DNA of 64,000 nucleotides from Microcoleus sp. FACHB-1515 (GTDB lineage Bacteria; Cyanobacteriota; Cyanobacteriia; Elainellales; Elainellaceae): positions 248,001 to 312,000 of the forward strand of contig NZ_JACJPO010000038.1 of assembly GCF_014696105.1 (NCBI RefSeq). The letters run 5' to 3'. Each line of letters begins with the position of its first letter. Within the stretch, counting starts at the first letter, position 1. The notes under the pieces are model-generated. The model saw nothing but the letters and a program-made list of their open reading frames with translations. It ran no database searches and was not told where the DNA came from. Positions 6,739-16,363 of this stretch are shown here, piece by piece. A program made the translations under genes and the position numbers.

Positions 6739-9084
6739 ATGACCCAAACCACCAGCTTCCTCAGTCATCTCAATCCTTCTCAGCGGCAAGCGGTCGAGCA
6801 TTTTTGCGGCCCCCTGCTTGTTGTGGCGGGCGCAGGGTCGGGCAAAACGCGAGCGCTCACCTATCGAATTGCCAATCTCGTTTTGACGCATCGCGTTGAT
6901 CCCGAAAATATTTTGGCGGTGACGTTTACGAACAAAGCTGCCCGCGAAATGAAAGAGCGGATTGAAAAGCTATTTGCTGATCGAGAAGCTTTTTCCAAAC
7001 ACGGCAAACGGCTGGAAGAATTGCCGATGTTGGAGCAGACGAGATTGCGATCGCAAGTCTATAAATCGATTACAAAAGAATTGTGGATTGGTACGTTCCA
7101 CGCACTTTGCTCTCGAATTTTGCGCTTTGACATTGAGAAATATCAGGACGCCCAAGGCCGCAAATGGAACCGCAGCTTTTCGATTTTTGACGAATCGGAT
7201 GCACAAAGTCTGGTGAAAGATATTGTGCAAAATCAGCTTAATTTGGACGATAAAAAGTTTGACCCGCGATCGGTTCGCTATGCCATTAGCAACGCCAAAA
7301 ACCAAGGCTGGACACCCAGCGATCTAGAGCGCGAGCAGCCTAACTATCGCGGTCGTGTTATCGCCAACGTTTACTCAGAATATCAAGCTGCACTTGCTGC
7401 CAATAATGCGCTGGATTTTGATGATTTAATTCTTATTCCCGTTCAGCTATTTCGCCAGAACGAACAGGTTTTAGGCTACTGGCATCGCCGTTTTCGCCAT
7501 ATTTTGGTAGATGAATATCAAGATACCAATCGCACGCAGTACGATCTAATTCGTCTGTTGGTGACGAATGGCGAAGACTCGAAAAACTTTCATGATTGGA
7601 ATAATCGATCGATCTTTGTCGTTGGCGATGCGGATCAGTCAATCTACTCGTTCAGAATGGCCGACTTCCGCATTCTGATGGATTTTCAAGATGACTTTGG
7701 CGACGGCTTGCCTGATGACGATACGCGGACGATGGTGAAGCTGGAGGAGAACTATCGATCGACCGAAAATATTCTGCAAGTTGCCAATCACCTAATTGAA
7801 AATAACACCGAACGCATCGATAAGATTCTGCGTCCAACTCGCGACCAAGGCGAATCGGTCTACTGTTATCGTGCTGACGATGAAATTGCTGAAGCCAATT
7901 ACGTTGTCAGTCAAATTCGTCAGCTTGAACTCACCAATCGCAACCTCAATTGGGGCAGCTTTGCCATTTTATATCGCACCAATGCTCAATCTCGCGCCTT
8001 TGAAGAAGTGCTGGTGAGTTATGCAGTTCCTTATACGGTAGTTGGCGGATTGCGCTTTTACGATCGCAAAGAAATCAAAGACGTGCTTGCTTACCTCAGA
8101 GCGATCGCCAATCCCTCCGATACGCTCAGCCTGAAGCGAATTATCAATACGCCTCGTCGTGGAATTGGTAAGTCAACGATCGATCGTTTGGAAACTGCCG
8201 CTCGTGAACTGAACGTTTCGCTGTGGGAAATTATTTCGGATGAAACTTCGGTACAGTCTTTAGCGGGGCGATCGGCCAAGCCTGTGATAGCCTTTGCTCG
8301 TATGATCGCACGACTGCAAGAACAGGTGGAAAATACTTCAGCTTCTCAAATTGTGCAGGAGGTTTTAGAGGATTCGGGCTATCTCAAAGATCTGCGGATG
8401 CAAGATACCGATGAAGCTGCCGATCGCATTCAAAACGTGCAGGAACTTTACAATGCTGTTTTGCAGTTTGAAGAGGAAAATGAAGAAACTAATTTGGCAT
8501 TATTCCTTGCGAATGCTTCACTAGCTTCTGAGCTTGACAACCTGAAAGAATCGAAAGAACAAGTGTCTTTGATGACGCTGCATTCCTCAAAAGGACTGGA
8601 ATTTCCGGTTGTATTTTTGGTGGGAATGGAACAGGGTTTGTTTCCAAACTTTCGATCGCTTGAAGACCCGATCGCGATCGAAGAAGAACGCCGTCTTGCC
8701 TATGTGGGCATCACTCGTGCTCAAGAACGGCTCTTCCTCACATATGCTCGCGAACGTCGTTTGTATGGAAATCGCGAACCTGCTAGCCCGTCTTTGTTCT
8801 TAGGTGAACTGCCTAGAGATTTGCTGCTAAGTAATACGGCAACCGCAATTCCAACCCGCTTTACAAAACCGATTCGTGAGATTCGAGAGCAGGCGAAAGA
8901 CTTGCCAAATACGCATGAAGATGATTGGACGGTGGGCGATCGCATCATTCACAAAGCGTTTGGTGCAGGTCAAGTCACGCATATTTTTGGAGCCGGAAAC
9001 AAGATTTGCCTGGCGGTCAAGTTCCCTGGCATTGGACAAAAAATTGTTGACCCGAAGCTGACACCGTTGCAGCGAGTTGAGTGA
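6739..9084 (+). CDS. pcrA: UvrD/PcrA-type superfamily 1 DNA helicase
   Basis: A 781-residue helicase. Walker A AGAGSGKT lies at residues 30-37, the Q motif LNPSQRQAV just before it, motif II is VDEYQDTN, motif III GDADQSIYSFR, motif IV LEENYRS, motif V TLHSSKGLEF and motif VI YVGITRAQ. The C-terminal ~60 residues (VGDRIIHKAFGAGQV) form the Tudor-like domain that in PcrA contacts RNA polymerase. It unwinds DNA 3'-5' using ATP in repair, plasmid replication and removal of replication-transcription conflicts. The length is normal. It is transcribed away from the BenE gene and convergent with the PepSY-type gene. Confidence 0.95.
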   Translation: MTQTTSFLSHLNPSQRQAVEHFCGPLLVVAGAGSGKTRALTYRIANLVLTHRVDPENILAVTFTNKAAREMKERIEKLFADREAFSKHGKRLEELPMLEQTRLRSQVYKSITKELWIGTFHALCSRILRFDIEKYQDAQGRKWNRSFSIFDESDAQSLVKDIVQNQLNLDDKKFDPRSVRYAISNAKNQGWTPSDLEREQPNYRGRVIANVYSEYQAALAANNALDFDDLILIPVQLFRQNEQVLGYWHRRFRHILVDEYQDTNRTQYDLIRLLVTNGEDSKNFHDWNNRSIFVVGDADQSIYSFRMADFRILMDFQDDFGDGLPDDDTRTMVKLEENYRSTENILQVANHLIENNTERIDKILRPTRDQGESVYCYRADDEIAEANYVVSQIRQLELTNRNLNWGSFAILYRTNAQSRAFEEVLVSYAVPYTVVGGLRFYDRKEIKDVLAYLRAIANPSDTLSLKRIINTPRRGIGKSTIDRLETAARELNVSLWEIISDETSVQSLAGRSAKPVIAFARMIARLQEQVENTSASQIVQEVLEDSGYLKDLRMQDTDEAADRIQNVQELYNAVLQFEEENEETNLALFLANASLASELDNLKESKEQVSLMTLHSSKGLEFPVVFLVGMEQGLFPNFRSLEDPIAIEEERRLAYVGITRAQERLFLTYARERRLYGNREPASPSLFLGELPRDLLLSNTATAIPTRFTKPIREIREQAKDLPNTHEDDWTVGDRIIHKAFGAGQVTHIFGAGNKICLAVKFPGIGQKIVDPKLTPLQRVE

Positions 9085-9091
9085 AGCGATT

Positions 9092-9658
9092 TTATGTCTC
9101 GGTCGATCTGCGCCTGTGGCGAAAAATGCCCGTCATGTTGATTCCCGTAATTAATAAGGCGACTAGTCCGACGCCAATCAGCAGCACGTAAACGACCCGC
9201 AGGAACGAACCGAGGTAAGCTCCCTGATGAATTCCTAAAAAGATCGCGGCCTGCTGTGGAGACAAGCCAAACCAGTCTTGACCGAGTTCATAAATGATGC
9301 CCGTGACGGCAGAAATTGCCAGCGGTAAAAACAAAATTGGCGTGAGCCAACGGTGAATTTTGCGGCCTGTCAGCTTTTGCGAAGTGCCGCGCCGCCAGCG
9401 AATCATCGTCAGACCCGTCGCGATCATGGCAATCAGACTCAGGCCAACGATCGCCACATAAAACGGAACCAGCGGATCGCCCAAAAACTCGCCTGTGTGA
9501 ATTGAAATCACCACTCCAGCGATCGATCTGGGCAAGCCAAACCAGCTTCTCCCGACTCGATAAACAACGCCTGTTAGCGCCGTCGCCAGCAAAGGCAAAA
9601 AGACGATCGGCGCGATTTTGCGATGAAACTGCCGAAAATTGCGCTTGGTATCCTGCAT
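9092..9658 (-). CDS. PepSY-associated TM protein with an internal duplication
   Basis: A 188-residue membrane protein made of two homologous halves: FRQFHRKIAPIVFLPLLATA pairs with RKIHRWLTPILFLPLAISAV, SWFGLPRS with DWFGLSPQ, and VVISIHTGEFLG with IFLGIHQGAYLG. Each half has two membrane segments with a paired His, as in PepSY-TM proteins, some of which bind heme or act in iron/siderophore reduction. The conserved histidines could ligate heme, but this is inference. It lies 7 bases from the pcrA stop, convergent, and 23 bases downstream of the 102-aa gene on the same strand. Confidence 0.75.
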   Translation of the reverse strand: MQDTKRNFRQFHRKIAPIVFLPLLATALTGVVYRVGRSWFGLPRSIAGVVISIHTGEFLGDPLVPFYVAIVGLSLIAMIATGLTMIRWRRGTSQKLTGRKIHRWLTPILFLPLAISAVTGIIYELGQDWFGLSPQQAAIFLGIHQGAYLGSFLRVVYVLLIGVGLVALLITGINMTGIFRHRRRSTET

Positions 9659-9681
9659 TGTTTTTTAAGTTCGAGACGAGG

Positions 9682-9990
9682 TTAGGGAAGCGAAGTGCCC
9701 GCCTGTGCAAGCAACGAGCCTAATTCTGCAAGCTTGGCCGCCAAATCGCCGCTGGCATTTCCCGCCGCGCTCGTCGTTTGTGCGCCCAACTCGCTCAAAA
9801 TTTCCGCGAGCGCCCGTCGATTACTCGACCCGTTCAACGTCGCTTTCAATTCTTCCAGCAACTTACCAATTTCAGTGCCCTGCAACTGCTGCTGCCAATC
9901 GTCAATCATGCCAAACGCCGCATCCGGTGCAAGCGAGGTAACGCCATTTTTCAGAGTGGCGATCGTTGTATCTAGATCAATATTTTCCAT
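9682..9990 (-). CDS. Hypothetical protein, 102 aa
   Basis: Begins MENIDLDTTIATLKNGVTSL and is mainly helical and soluble, with LGSLLAQAG near its end. I do not recognise the family. An in-frame upstream start at 10014 exists, but the ATG at 9990 gives the more natural N-terminus. It precedes the PepSY-type membrane gene on the same strand with a short gap, so they may be co-transcribed. Confidence 0.6.
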   Translation of the reverse strand: MENIDLDTTIATLKNGVTSLAPDAAFGMIDDWQQQLQGTEIGKLLEELKATLNGSSNRRALAEILSELGAQTTSAAGNASGDLAAKLAELGSLLAQAGTSLP

Positions 9991-10062
9991 CAAAATCAAA
10001 TGCCGCAACGTCAATCAACCTATTGCTCCAGACTACTGCGCTTTTCCAAGTTCAGGTATTAA

Positions 10063-10160
10063 TTTTGGAGGTGTGTGTGGGGCAACGCCCCTAGCCTCCA
10101 CTGGCTCGGAAAATCGAAAGGAGTTCAAAGAACAATCAATTCCTTACAGAACCACAATCC
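10063..10160 (+). repeat. Dispersed ~98-bp structured repeat, copy B
   Basis: The partner of copy A at 5138-5233. It contains the nested inverted repeats TGGAGG...CCTCCA and GGGGC-AAC-GCCCC, then CTCGGAAAATCGAAAGG. It ends about 115 bases before smc, in the same orientation as that gene, and lies between the divergent 102-aa gene and smc. Confidence 0.75.
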
Positions 10161-10274
10161 AATTTCAAAATCACGTGCAGAAAGTTCCTTTTTCTGCTAA
10201 AAATACTGGTTAATGACGCCCAAGCTAGTATATTTGTATTAAAGCGTCCCACTGCCCCGCTCCCAGAGGCTTTT

Positions 10275-13200
10275 GTGTACGTCAAGCGCGTCGAACTCTC
10301 CCACTTCAAATCCTTCGGCGGCACGACCCAAGTTCCCTTGCTGCCCGGATTCACCGTGATTTCCGGCCCCAACGGTTCCGGCAAATCCAACATTCTTGAC
10401 GCGCTCCTATTCGCCCTCGGCCTGTCAAGCTCTAAGGGAATGCGAGCCGATCGCCTCCCCGATCTGGTCAACCAAAACCAATCCAGTCGAGGCCGCACCG
10501 TCGAAGCCAGCGTCACCGTCACCTTCTCCCTCGACGAAGATTTTCTGGAGGCAGATGAGGAAGAAGCAATCGAAAACGGCAATGGAAACGGCAACGGCAA
10601 CGGCAACGGACACTCGATCGCCGATCCCCAACTCCTTGAATGGAGTGTCACCCGCAAACTGCGCGTCACCCAGCAGGGAACCTACACCTCCAACTACTAC
10701 ATCAACGGCGAACCCTGCACCCTTACCGACCTGCACGAGCAGCTTCACCGCCTCCACATCTACCCGGAAGGCTACAACGTCGTGCTGCAAGGCGATGTCA
10801 CCAGCATCATCTCGATGAATCCGCGAGAACGGCGCGAAATTATTGACGAACTAGCAGGCGTTGGCGCATTCGATCGCAAAATCAATCAGGCCAAAGACAA
10901 GCTCGATGCCGTCAAAGAACACGAAGAAAAATTCCGCATCGTCGAAAAAGAACTGATCGTGCAGCGCGATCGCCTCGCCCAAGACCGCCTCAAAGCCGAA
11001 AAATATCAGCGCTTGCGTCAAGAACTCCAAGACAAATCGCAGTGGGAAAGCGTTCTGATTTGGCGGATGCAGCAGCAGCAGCGCGATCGCATCACAACGG
11101 GCATCAACCAAGACCTGTCCGCCATCACGCAAATCAACCAGGAACTCGACACGCTCAACTTACAGATTGCTCAATCGACCACGACTCTTGACGAACTGAA
11201 TCGGCGCGTCAAAGCTTTGGGTGAAGAAGAACAGTTAGCCCTGCAATCCACGCTGGCAACCAGAGAAGCCGAACTGCGATCGCTCCAGCGCCAAGCCCAA
11301 GACCTCGACTGGACAGCGCAAGAGACGACGACGCAAATCGATCGCACTCAGCGCGAACTGCACGAACATCAGCAGCAAATCAATCAGTTCGCCTCAACCC
11401 GCCAGCAAGCACAACTCGAACTCGGCGCACGTCAGGCCGAATGCAAAGCCGCGCAGGAACAACTCGATCGCCGCCGTGCCGATGCCGATGCGATCGCGTC
11501 TGCCTCCGATGAATCGGTGCAAGAACAAGCCGCCGTCCGCAAGCAAATCGAATCGCTCCTGAAGTCGATCGAACCTCAGCGGACAGAGCAAGCCCGACTT
11601 CAAGAGCGATCGAGCCAGCTTCAGCAAAATATCCAGACGCAATCGGCCAGCTTAACCGAAGTGGTGCAGGCGTTGGCGGAAAAGCAGGCGGAAGGCGATC
11701 GCGTGAATGCAGGAGAGGCGATCGCGCAAGTCCAAACGCTTGCCGCCAGCCTCGCCCAAGCCGAACAGGAATTGCAGATTCAGCAGGAAACCCAAACCCG
11801 ACTCCTACAAGAACAGCGCGACAAACAGCGCCAGCTTGACAAGCTCGAAGCCCAGCGGCAAGCGATGCAGGAAGCTCAAGGTACAGGCGCAACTCAAGTC
11901 TTGATCGATGCCGGAATTCCGGGAATTTGCGGACTCGTCGCCCAATTGGGTCGCGTCGATTCACAGTATCAGCTTGCTCTCGAAATTGCAGCAGGTGGAC
12001 GATTAGGCTTTCTGGTTGTCGAGGATGACGGGATCGCGGCGGCAGCGATCGAACTGCTCAAACGCAAACGCGCCGGACGCGCCACCTTCCTGCCGCTCAA
12101 CAAAATCCGCGCCCCGCAGTTCAACCCTGTCTCCAAGTGGAACCGCCCGCAAGGATTCATCGACTACGCCGCCAATTTAATCGACTGCGACGATCGCTAC
12201 CGCGACATTTTCGCCTACGTCTTCGGCAACACGGTCGTCTTTGCCAACATGGAAGCCGCCCGCCGCCAGATGGGACAATACCGCATCGTGACGATGGACG
12301 GTGAACTGTTGGAGACCAGTGGCGCAATGACCGGAGGTAGCGTATCGGGGCGATCGGGATCGCTGAGATTTGGTACGGTCGCGCCTGCGGAATCGGCTGA
12401 GGCCATGCAGCTAAGAGATCGATTACAGGAGATCGATCGCATCTTGGGACGCTGTGAAGGCGCGATTGCCAAAGCCAGCGTTGCGGTTAAAACTCACTCG
12501 CAAGCCCTCAACGAAACTCGTCAGCAGCAGCGCGAAATTCAGCTTCGCAGCGAACAAATTCAGCAGCAAATCCGCCAGCTTGTCACACAAGAAGCGCAGT
12601 TGCGAACTCAACTCGGTCAGCAAAATCAAGAACTCGCGACGGCACAAGATCGACTCAATGAGCTAAATCGATCGCTCCCCAACCTCGAAACCGACCTTCA
12701 GCAGCAGCGACAAATTCTCGCAGAACTCGAACAGTCTCAAGCGCACAGCGAATGGCAGCAGATTCAGGCGAACCTGCGGCGATTGGAAGGGGAACTGAGC
12801 GATCGCCAACTTGCCCTCCGCAACGTCGAATCGTGTCTGCAAGATCTGGATCTTCAGCAGCAGCGCATCGGGGAGAAGATTCAGACGGCTCAGCAGAAAG
12901 TGCAGGAATTGCGATCGCAGCAAACCCATCAGCACAACCAGCAAGCCGCCTTCGCGCAGCAACAGTCCGAGATCAGCGCTCAGATTGCTCAGGTGAAAAC
13001 GCAGATTGCCAACCTTGAGCAAACGTTGGCGGCAGAGAAACAAGAGCGCGATCGAGCCGAACGGCAGTTGCGCGATCAGCAAACCCAGCAGCAACAGCAG
13101 CAATGGCAGCGGCAAAAACTCCAGGAAAGTTTGCAAGCTCGTCGCGAACAGCTAGCAGAACTTGAAGAACAACTGGCACAAAAGCAAGCGGAACTGCCCG

Positions 13201-13889
13201 ATCCCCTGCCCGATGTGCCGCCGGATTTGGGATTGGAGCAGCTACAGCAAGAATTGCGATCGCTGCAAAAGCGGCTTCAGGCGATGGAGCCTGTAAATAT
13301 GCTCGCCCTTGAGGAGTACGATCGCACTCAAGCTCGACTGGACGAACTCAGCCAAAAGCTCGGCACATTGGAAGAAGAACGCACCGAACTTTTGCTGCGA
13401 ATCGAAAACTTTACAACTTTGCGGCAAATTGCCTTCAAAGAAGCGTTTGATGCCGTCAACGAAAACTTTCAGGCGATCTTTGCTGAACTGTCAGACGGCG
13501 ATGGACACTTGCAGCTTGATGATCCTCAAGATCCATTTGCCAGCGGCCTAAACCTCGTCGCCCATCCGAAGGGTAAGCCTGTTCGCCGCCTCGCTTCGAT
13601 GTCGGGGGGCGAAAAATCTTTGACCGCCCTGAGCTTCATCTTTGCGCTCCAGCGCTATCGCCCCTCGCCCTTCTACGCCTTCGATGAAGTCGATATGTTC
13701 CTGGACGGGGCAAACGTCGAGCGATTGGCTAAAATGATCAGACACCAAGCGCAGCAGGCACAGTTCATCGTCGTCAGTCTGCGTCGTCCGATGATCGAAT
13801 CTGCCGATCGCACGATCGGCGTCACGCAAGCTCGCGGCGCATACACCCAGGTTTTGGGAATCAATCTGCGCTCGCCAGCGTCAGTATGA
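10275..13889 (+). CDS. smc: Chromosome segregation protein SMC
   Basis: A 1204-residue condensin ATPase. The N-terminal head has Walker A GPNGSGKS at residues 31-38. Long glutamine-rich coiled coils flank a hinge at about residues 525-680. The C-terminal head has the signature MSGGEKSLTAL and Walker B FYAFDEVDMFLD. SMC dimers with ScpA/ScpB organise and separate chromosomes. The start is GTG at 10275, which gives the usual YVKRVELSHFKSFGG beginning; no nearby ATG fits. A low-complexity run of six Asn-Gly pairs (residues 101-112) is inserted in the head. The PRC-barrel gene follows on the same strand. Confidence 0.95.
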   Translation: MYVKRVELSHFKSFGGTTQVPLLPGFTVISGPNGSGKSNILDALLFALGLSSSKGMRADRLPDLVNQNQSSRGRTVEASVTVTFSLDEDFLEADEEEAIENGNGNGNGNGNGHSIADPQLLEWSVTRKLRVTQQGTYTSNYYINGEPCTLTDLHEQLHRLHIYPEGYNVVLQGDVTSIISMNPRERREIIDELAGVGAFDRKINQAKDKLDAVKEHEEKFRIVEKELIVQRDRLAQDRLKAEKYQRLRQELQDKSQWESVLIWRMQQQQRDRITTGINQDLSAITQINQELDTLNLQIAQSTTTLDELNRRVKALGEEEQLALQSTLATREAELRSLQRQAQDLDWTAQETTTQIDRTQRELHEHQQQINQFASTRQQAQLELGARQAECKAAQEQLDRRRADADAIASASDESVQEQAAVRKQIESLLKSIEPQRTEQARLQERSSQLQQNIQTQSASLTEVVQALAEKQAEGDRVNAGEAIAQVQTLAASLAQAEQELQIQQETQTRLLQEQRDKQRQLDKLEAQRQAMQEAQGTGATQVLIDAGIPGICGLVAQLGRVDSQYQLALEIAAGGRLGFLVVEDDGIAAAAIELLKRKRAGRATFLPLNKIRAPQFNPVSKWNRPQGFIDYAANLIDCDDRYRDIFAYVFGNTVVFANMEAARRQMGQYRIVTMDGELLETSGAMTGGSVSGRSGSLRFGTVAPAESAEAMQLRDRLQEIDRILGRCEGAIAKASVAVKTHSQALNETRQQQREIQLRSEQIQQQIRQLVTQEAQLRTQLGQQNQELATAQDRLNELNRSLPNLETDLQQQRQILAELEQSQAHSEWQQIQANLRRLEGELSDRQLALRNVESCLQDLDLQQQRIGEKIQTAQQKVQELRSQQTHQHNQQAAFAQQQSEISAQIAQVKTQIANLEQTLAAEKQERDRAERQLRDQQTQQQQQQWQRQKLQESLQARREQLAELEEQLAQKQAELPDPLPDVPPDLGLEQLQQELRSLQKRLQAMEPVNMLALEEYDRTQARLDELSQKLGTLEEERTELLLRIENFTTLRQIAFKEAFDAVNENFQAIFAELSDGDGHLQLDDPQDPFASGLNLVAHPKGKPVRRLASMSGGEKSLTALSFIFALQRYRPSPFYAFDEVDMFLDGANVERLAKMIRHQAQQAQFIVVSLRRPMIESADRTIGVTQARGAYTQVLGINLRSPASV

Positions 13890-13906
13890 ATTCATGAATA
13901 TCTATT

Positions 13907-13935
13907 AATATTGGTATCGATGGGGTATCAATATT
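13907..13935. other. Imperfect AT-rich inverted repeat after smc
   Basis: AATATTGGTATC (13907-13918) and GGTATCAATATT (13924-13935) pair at 10 of 12 positions around a 5-base loop. There is no T-run, so it could be a weak terminator, an mRNA end or an operator for the PRC-barrel gene 45 bases downstream. Confidence 0.4.
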
Positions 13936-13980
13936 GTAAAGATCGGATACCTCAGCCCGCTTCGAGATTAGGACTCGAAA

Positions 13981-15006
13981 ATGACATCTGAACAACTTCG
14001 TCAACGCTCGGAATTTTTGGGAACCCAGGTCATCACCCGCACAGGGGGCAGACGGCTGGGTGTGATTAGTCAGCTTTGGGTGGATATCGATCGCCGCGAA
14101 GTCGTCGCCCTGGGTCTGCGCGAAAGTATGCTCTCTGGCGTTCTCTCCAACACGCAGCAAATGATGTTGCTCAGCAGCATCCGGCAGATTGGCGATGTAG
14201 TTCTCGTCGATGACAGTGAGGCGATCGAAGAAGATCTCGATGTTGAAGCCTACAGCACCCTAATCAACTGCGAAGTGATCACCGAAACGGGCGAACTGTT
14301 AGGCAAAGTCCGAGGCTTCCGCTTCAACGCCAACAACGGCAAACTCGTTTCGCTCGTCATCGCCTCGCTCGGCATTCCCTTGATCCCCGATCAGGTCGTC
14401 AGCACCTATGAGCTTTCGATCGATGAAGTCGTCAGCAGCGGCCCCGATCGCCTGATTGTCTTTGAAGGGTCAGAAGAAAAACTTCAGCAGCTTACAGTCG
14501 GCCTGCTCGAACGTCTGGGCATCGGTCGGCCACCTTGGGATCGCGACGGCGAAGACGACTACTATGTCATGCCCGCCTCGCCCGCCAACCAGCTTGGCAC
14601 AGGTCAGCGCGTTGAGCCGAAGCCGTTCCAAGCGGTTGCGCCTGTGCGAGAGCGCGAACTGGAAACTTGGGACGACGACACCTACGAAGACGAACGCCGC
14701 CCGATCCGTGAACCGCTGCGCCAGCGGATGCCAGAGCCGGAGCCAGCCTACTATGACGATCGCGAAGAAGAAAACTGGGGCGAAGCTGAAGCTGACTATC
14801 AGTACATGCAGGCTCCTTTGACGACACCGGAAGACGACGTGGAAGAAGTTCCCTATGTGGAATATCAGCAGGCCGAGGTCGAACCGGAAGCGAGCAACGA
14901 CGATCCTTGGCAAGATGACGAAAACCCGAAGCCCTATCAAGCTCCGGAAATCAATCTGCCTGAACGCAAAAAAGTAGTCGAATACGAAGAAGAAACCGAC
15001 TACTAA
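13981..15006 (+). CDS. PRC-barrel domain protein with acidic disordered tail
   Basis: A 341-residue soluble protein. Two PRC-barrel domains are visible, at about residues 10-85 (FLGTQVITRTGGRRLGVISQ) and 93-170 (NCEVITETGELLGKVRGFRF). PRC barrels are small beta barrels found in RimM and photosynthetic reaction-centre H subunits, where they mediate protein contacts. Residues ~190-341 are rich in Glu, Asp, Pro and Tyr and likely disordered. No catalytic motif is seen. It follows smc by 91 bases and ends at a perfect palindromic terminator. Confidence 0.82.
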   Translation: MTSEQLRQRSEFLGTQVITRTGGRRLGVISQLWVDIDRREVVALGLRESMLSGVLSNTQQMMLLSSIRQIGDVVLVDDSEAIEEDLDVEAYSTLINCEVITETGELLGKVRGFRFNANNGKLVSLVIASLGIPLIPDQVVSTYELSIDEVVSSGPDRLIVFEGSEEKLQQLTVGLLERLGIGRPPWDRDGEDDYYVMPASPANQLGTGQRVEPKPFQAVAPVRERELETWDDDTYEDERRPIREPLRQRMPEPEPAYYDDREEENWGEAEADYQYMQAPLTTPEDDVEEVPYVEYQQAEVEPEASNDDPWQDDENPKPYQAPEINLPERKKVVEYEEETDY

Positions 15007-15020
15007 ATTGGATTTCTAGC

Positions 15021-15046
15021 GGGCGATGTTCGATCGAACATCGCCC
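15021..15046 (+). terminator. Palindromic hairpin terminating the PRC-barrel gene
   Basis: A perfect 26-base palindrome with 13-base arms (left arm GGGCGATGTTCGA) lies 15 bases after the stop and is followed by ATTTTG. The short T-run makes it a weak intrinsic terminator; being symmetric it could work on either strand. Confidence 0.65.
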
Positions 15047-15137
15047 ATTTTGCTGTGGAGATATTTATCAGAATTTCTTGATTTTTCTCAGGCCGTTCTC
15101 GTGACACAATCGAGAGATAATTTCTGATAGACAGAAT

Positions 15138-15151
15138 GTATCTTGTGCTAC
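15138..15151 (+). promoter_or_regulatory. NtcA-type binding site upstream of glnB
   Basis: GTATCTTGTGCTAC is an exact GTA-N8-TAC NtcA consensus, 82 bases before the glnB ATG. A -10-like TAGAAA lies about 23 bases downstream, the spacing of NtcA-activated class II promoters. It predicts induction of glnB under nitrogen limitation. Confidence 0.8.
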
Positions 15152-15224
15152 TTAATCTAGAGCGGCAGCGGTGCTAGAAACATTCATGCGACAAATCAGC
15201 AGAATTGATGATGGTAAGGAGTGA

Positions 15225-15572
<348 letters not shown>

Positions 15573-15605
15573 CGCTGAATGTAAATTCCGCAAACCGCTT
15601 GCCTG

Positions 15606-15630
15606 GGGCACACAACTGTGTGCCCTTTTT
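15606..15630 (+). terminator. Intrinsic terminator of glnB
   Basis: GGGCACAC (15606-15613) and GTGTGCCC (15618-15625) form a perfect 8-bp stem with a 4-base loop, followed by TTTTT. It lies 33 bases after the glnB stop. Confidence 0.93.
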
Positions 15631-15641
15631 GCTTTTTGGCT

Positions 15642-16232
15642 TTAACTGCGTCCAATTTCTTCGTGCAGCGATCGCAACTGCGGCAGCAAGACAGCAAAAG
15701 CTAATCCACGATGGCTGACTTGATGCTTGAGGTCGGGCGGCATTTCGGCAAAGGTCATCTGATACTCTGGCACATAAAGAATCGGGTCATATCCGAAACC
15801 GCCACTGCCGCGAGGAGCCGTCAGCACTTCACCTTCACACACCCCCTCCGCCTGAAGCACGATCGCCCCAGTCGGATCGGCCACTGCCAGCGCACAGATA
15901 AACTTGGCGTGGCGGTTGGTCTCGTTTTCCATTTCGCGCAGAACACGCTCGATCGCTTCTTTTGGCGTCGGCGCATAGCGAGCCGAATACAGTCCAGGTG
16001 CGCCATTCAAGGCTTCAACCGCCATTCCTGAATCATCTGCGATCGACCACTGCCCCGTTGCTGCTGCCACCTGACTGGCTTTAAGCTGCGCGTTTGCCAT
16101 AAAGGTCGTCCCGGTTTCTTCAACCTCGATCGAGTCCGGCTTCAGCACAGGTTCCCAGTGGGTATCAATCAGGTAGGCTTGCATTTCGCGTACCTTGTTG
16201 GGGTTGCCAGTGGCGACGACAAGGGTAGTCAT
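15642..16232 (-). CDS. rdgB: XTP/dITP diphosphatase (RdgB/HAM1)
   Basis: A 196-residue house-cleaning enzyme that hydrolyses dITP and XTP to monophosphates. Family motifs are VVATGNPNKVREM at the N-terminus (T/S-x-N-x-x-K), the metal-binding SIADDSGMAVEAL, GLYSARYA, the base-contact segment GSGGFGYDPI and the C-terminal SHRGLA. The length is standard. It is convergent with glnB, whose terminator separates them, and lies downstream of the phosphohexomutase gene on the same strand. Confidence 0.95.
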   Translation of the reverse strand: MTTLVVATGNPNKVREMQAYLIDTHWEPVLKPDSIEVEETGTTFMANAQLKASQVAAATGQWSIADDSGMAVEALNGAPGLYSARYAPTPKEAIERVLREMENETNRHAKFICALAVADPTGAIVLQAEGVCEGEVLTAPRGSGGFGYDPILYVPEYQMTFAEMPPDLKHQVSHRGLAFAVLLPQLRSLHEEIGRS

Positions 16233-16363
16233 GGGAGTATCAGGTGTCAGGTGTTGAACGTCGGCAAACCGCCAGCGAAAAGCAGGCTGAACCGCAATTC
16301 AACGCTACATCCACAACGGCAATCCTGCAAATCCACTTCATCCAACACCTGATCCCTGTTGCC

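Noticed and set aside
10425-10790. Antisense open frame in smc rich in Val-Ala repeats
   Set aside because: The repeats simply mirror the Asn-Gly codons of SMC; there is no independent coding signal.
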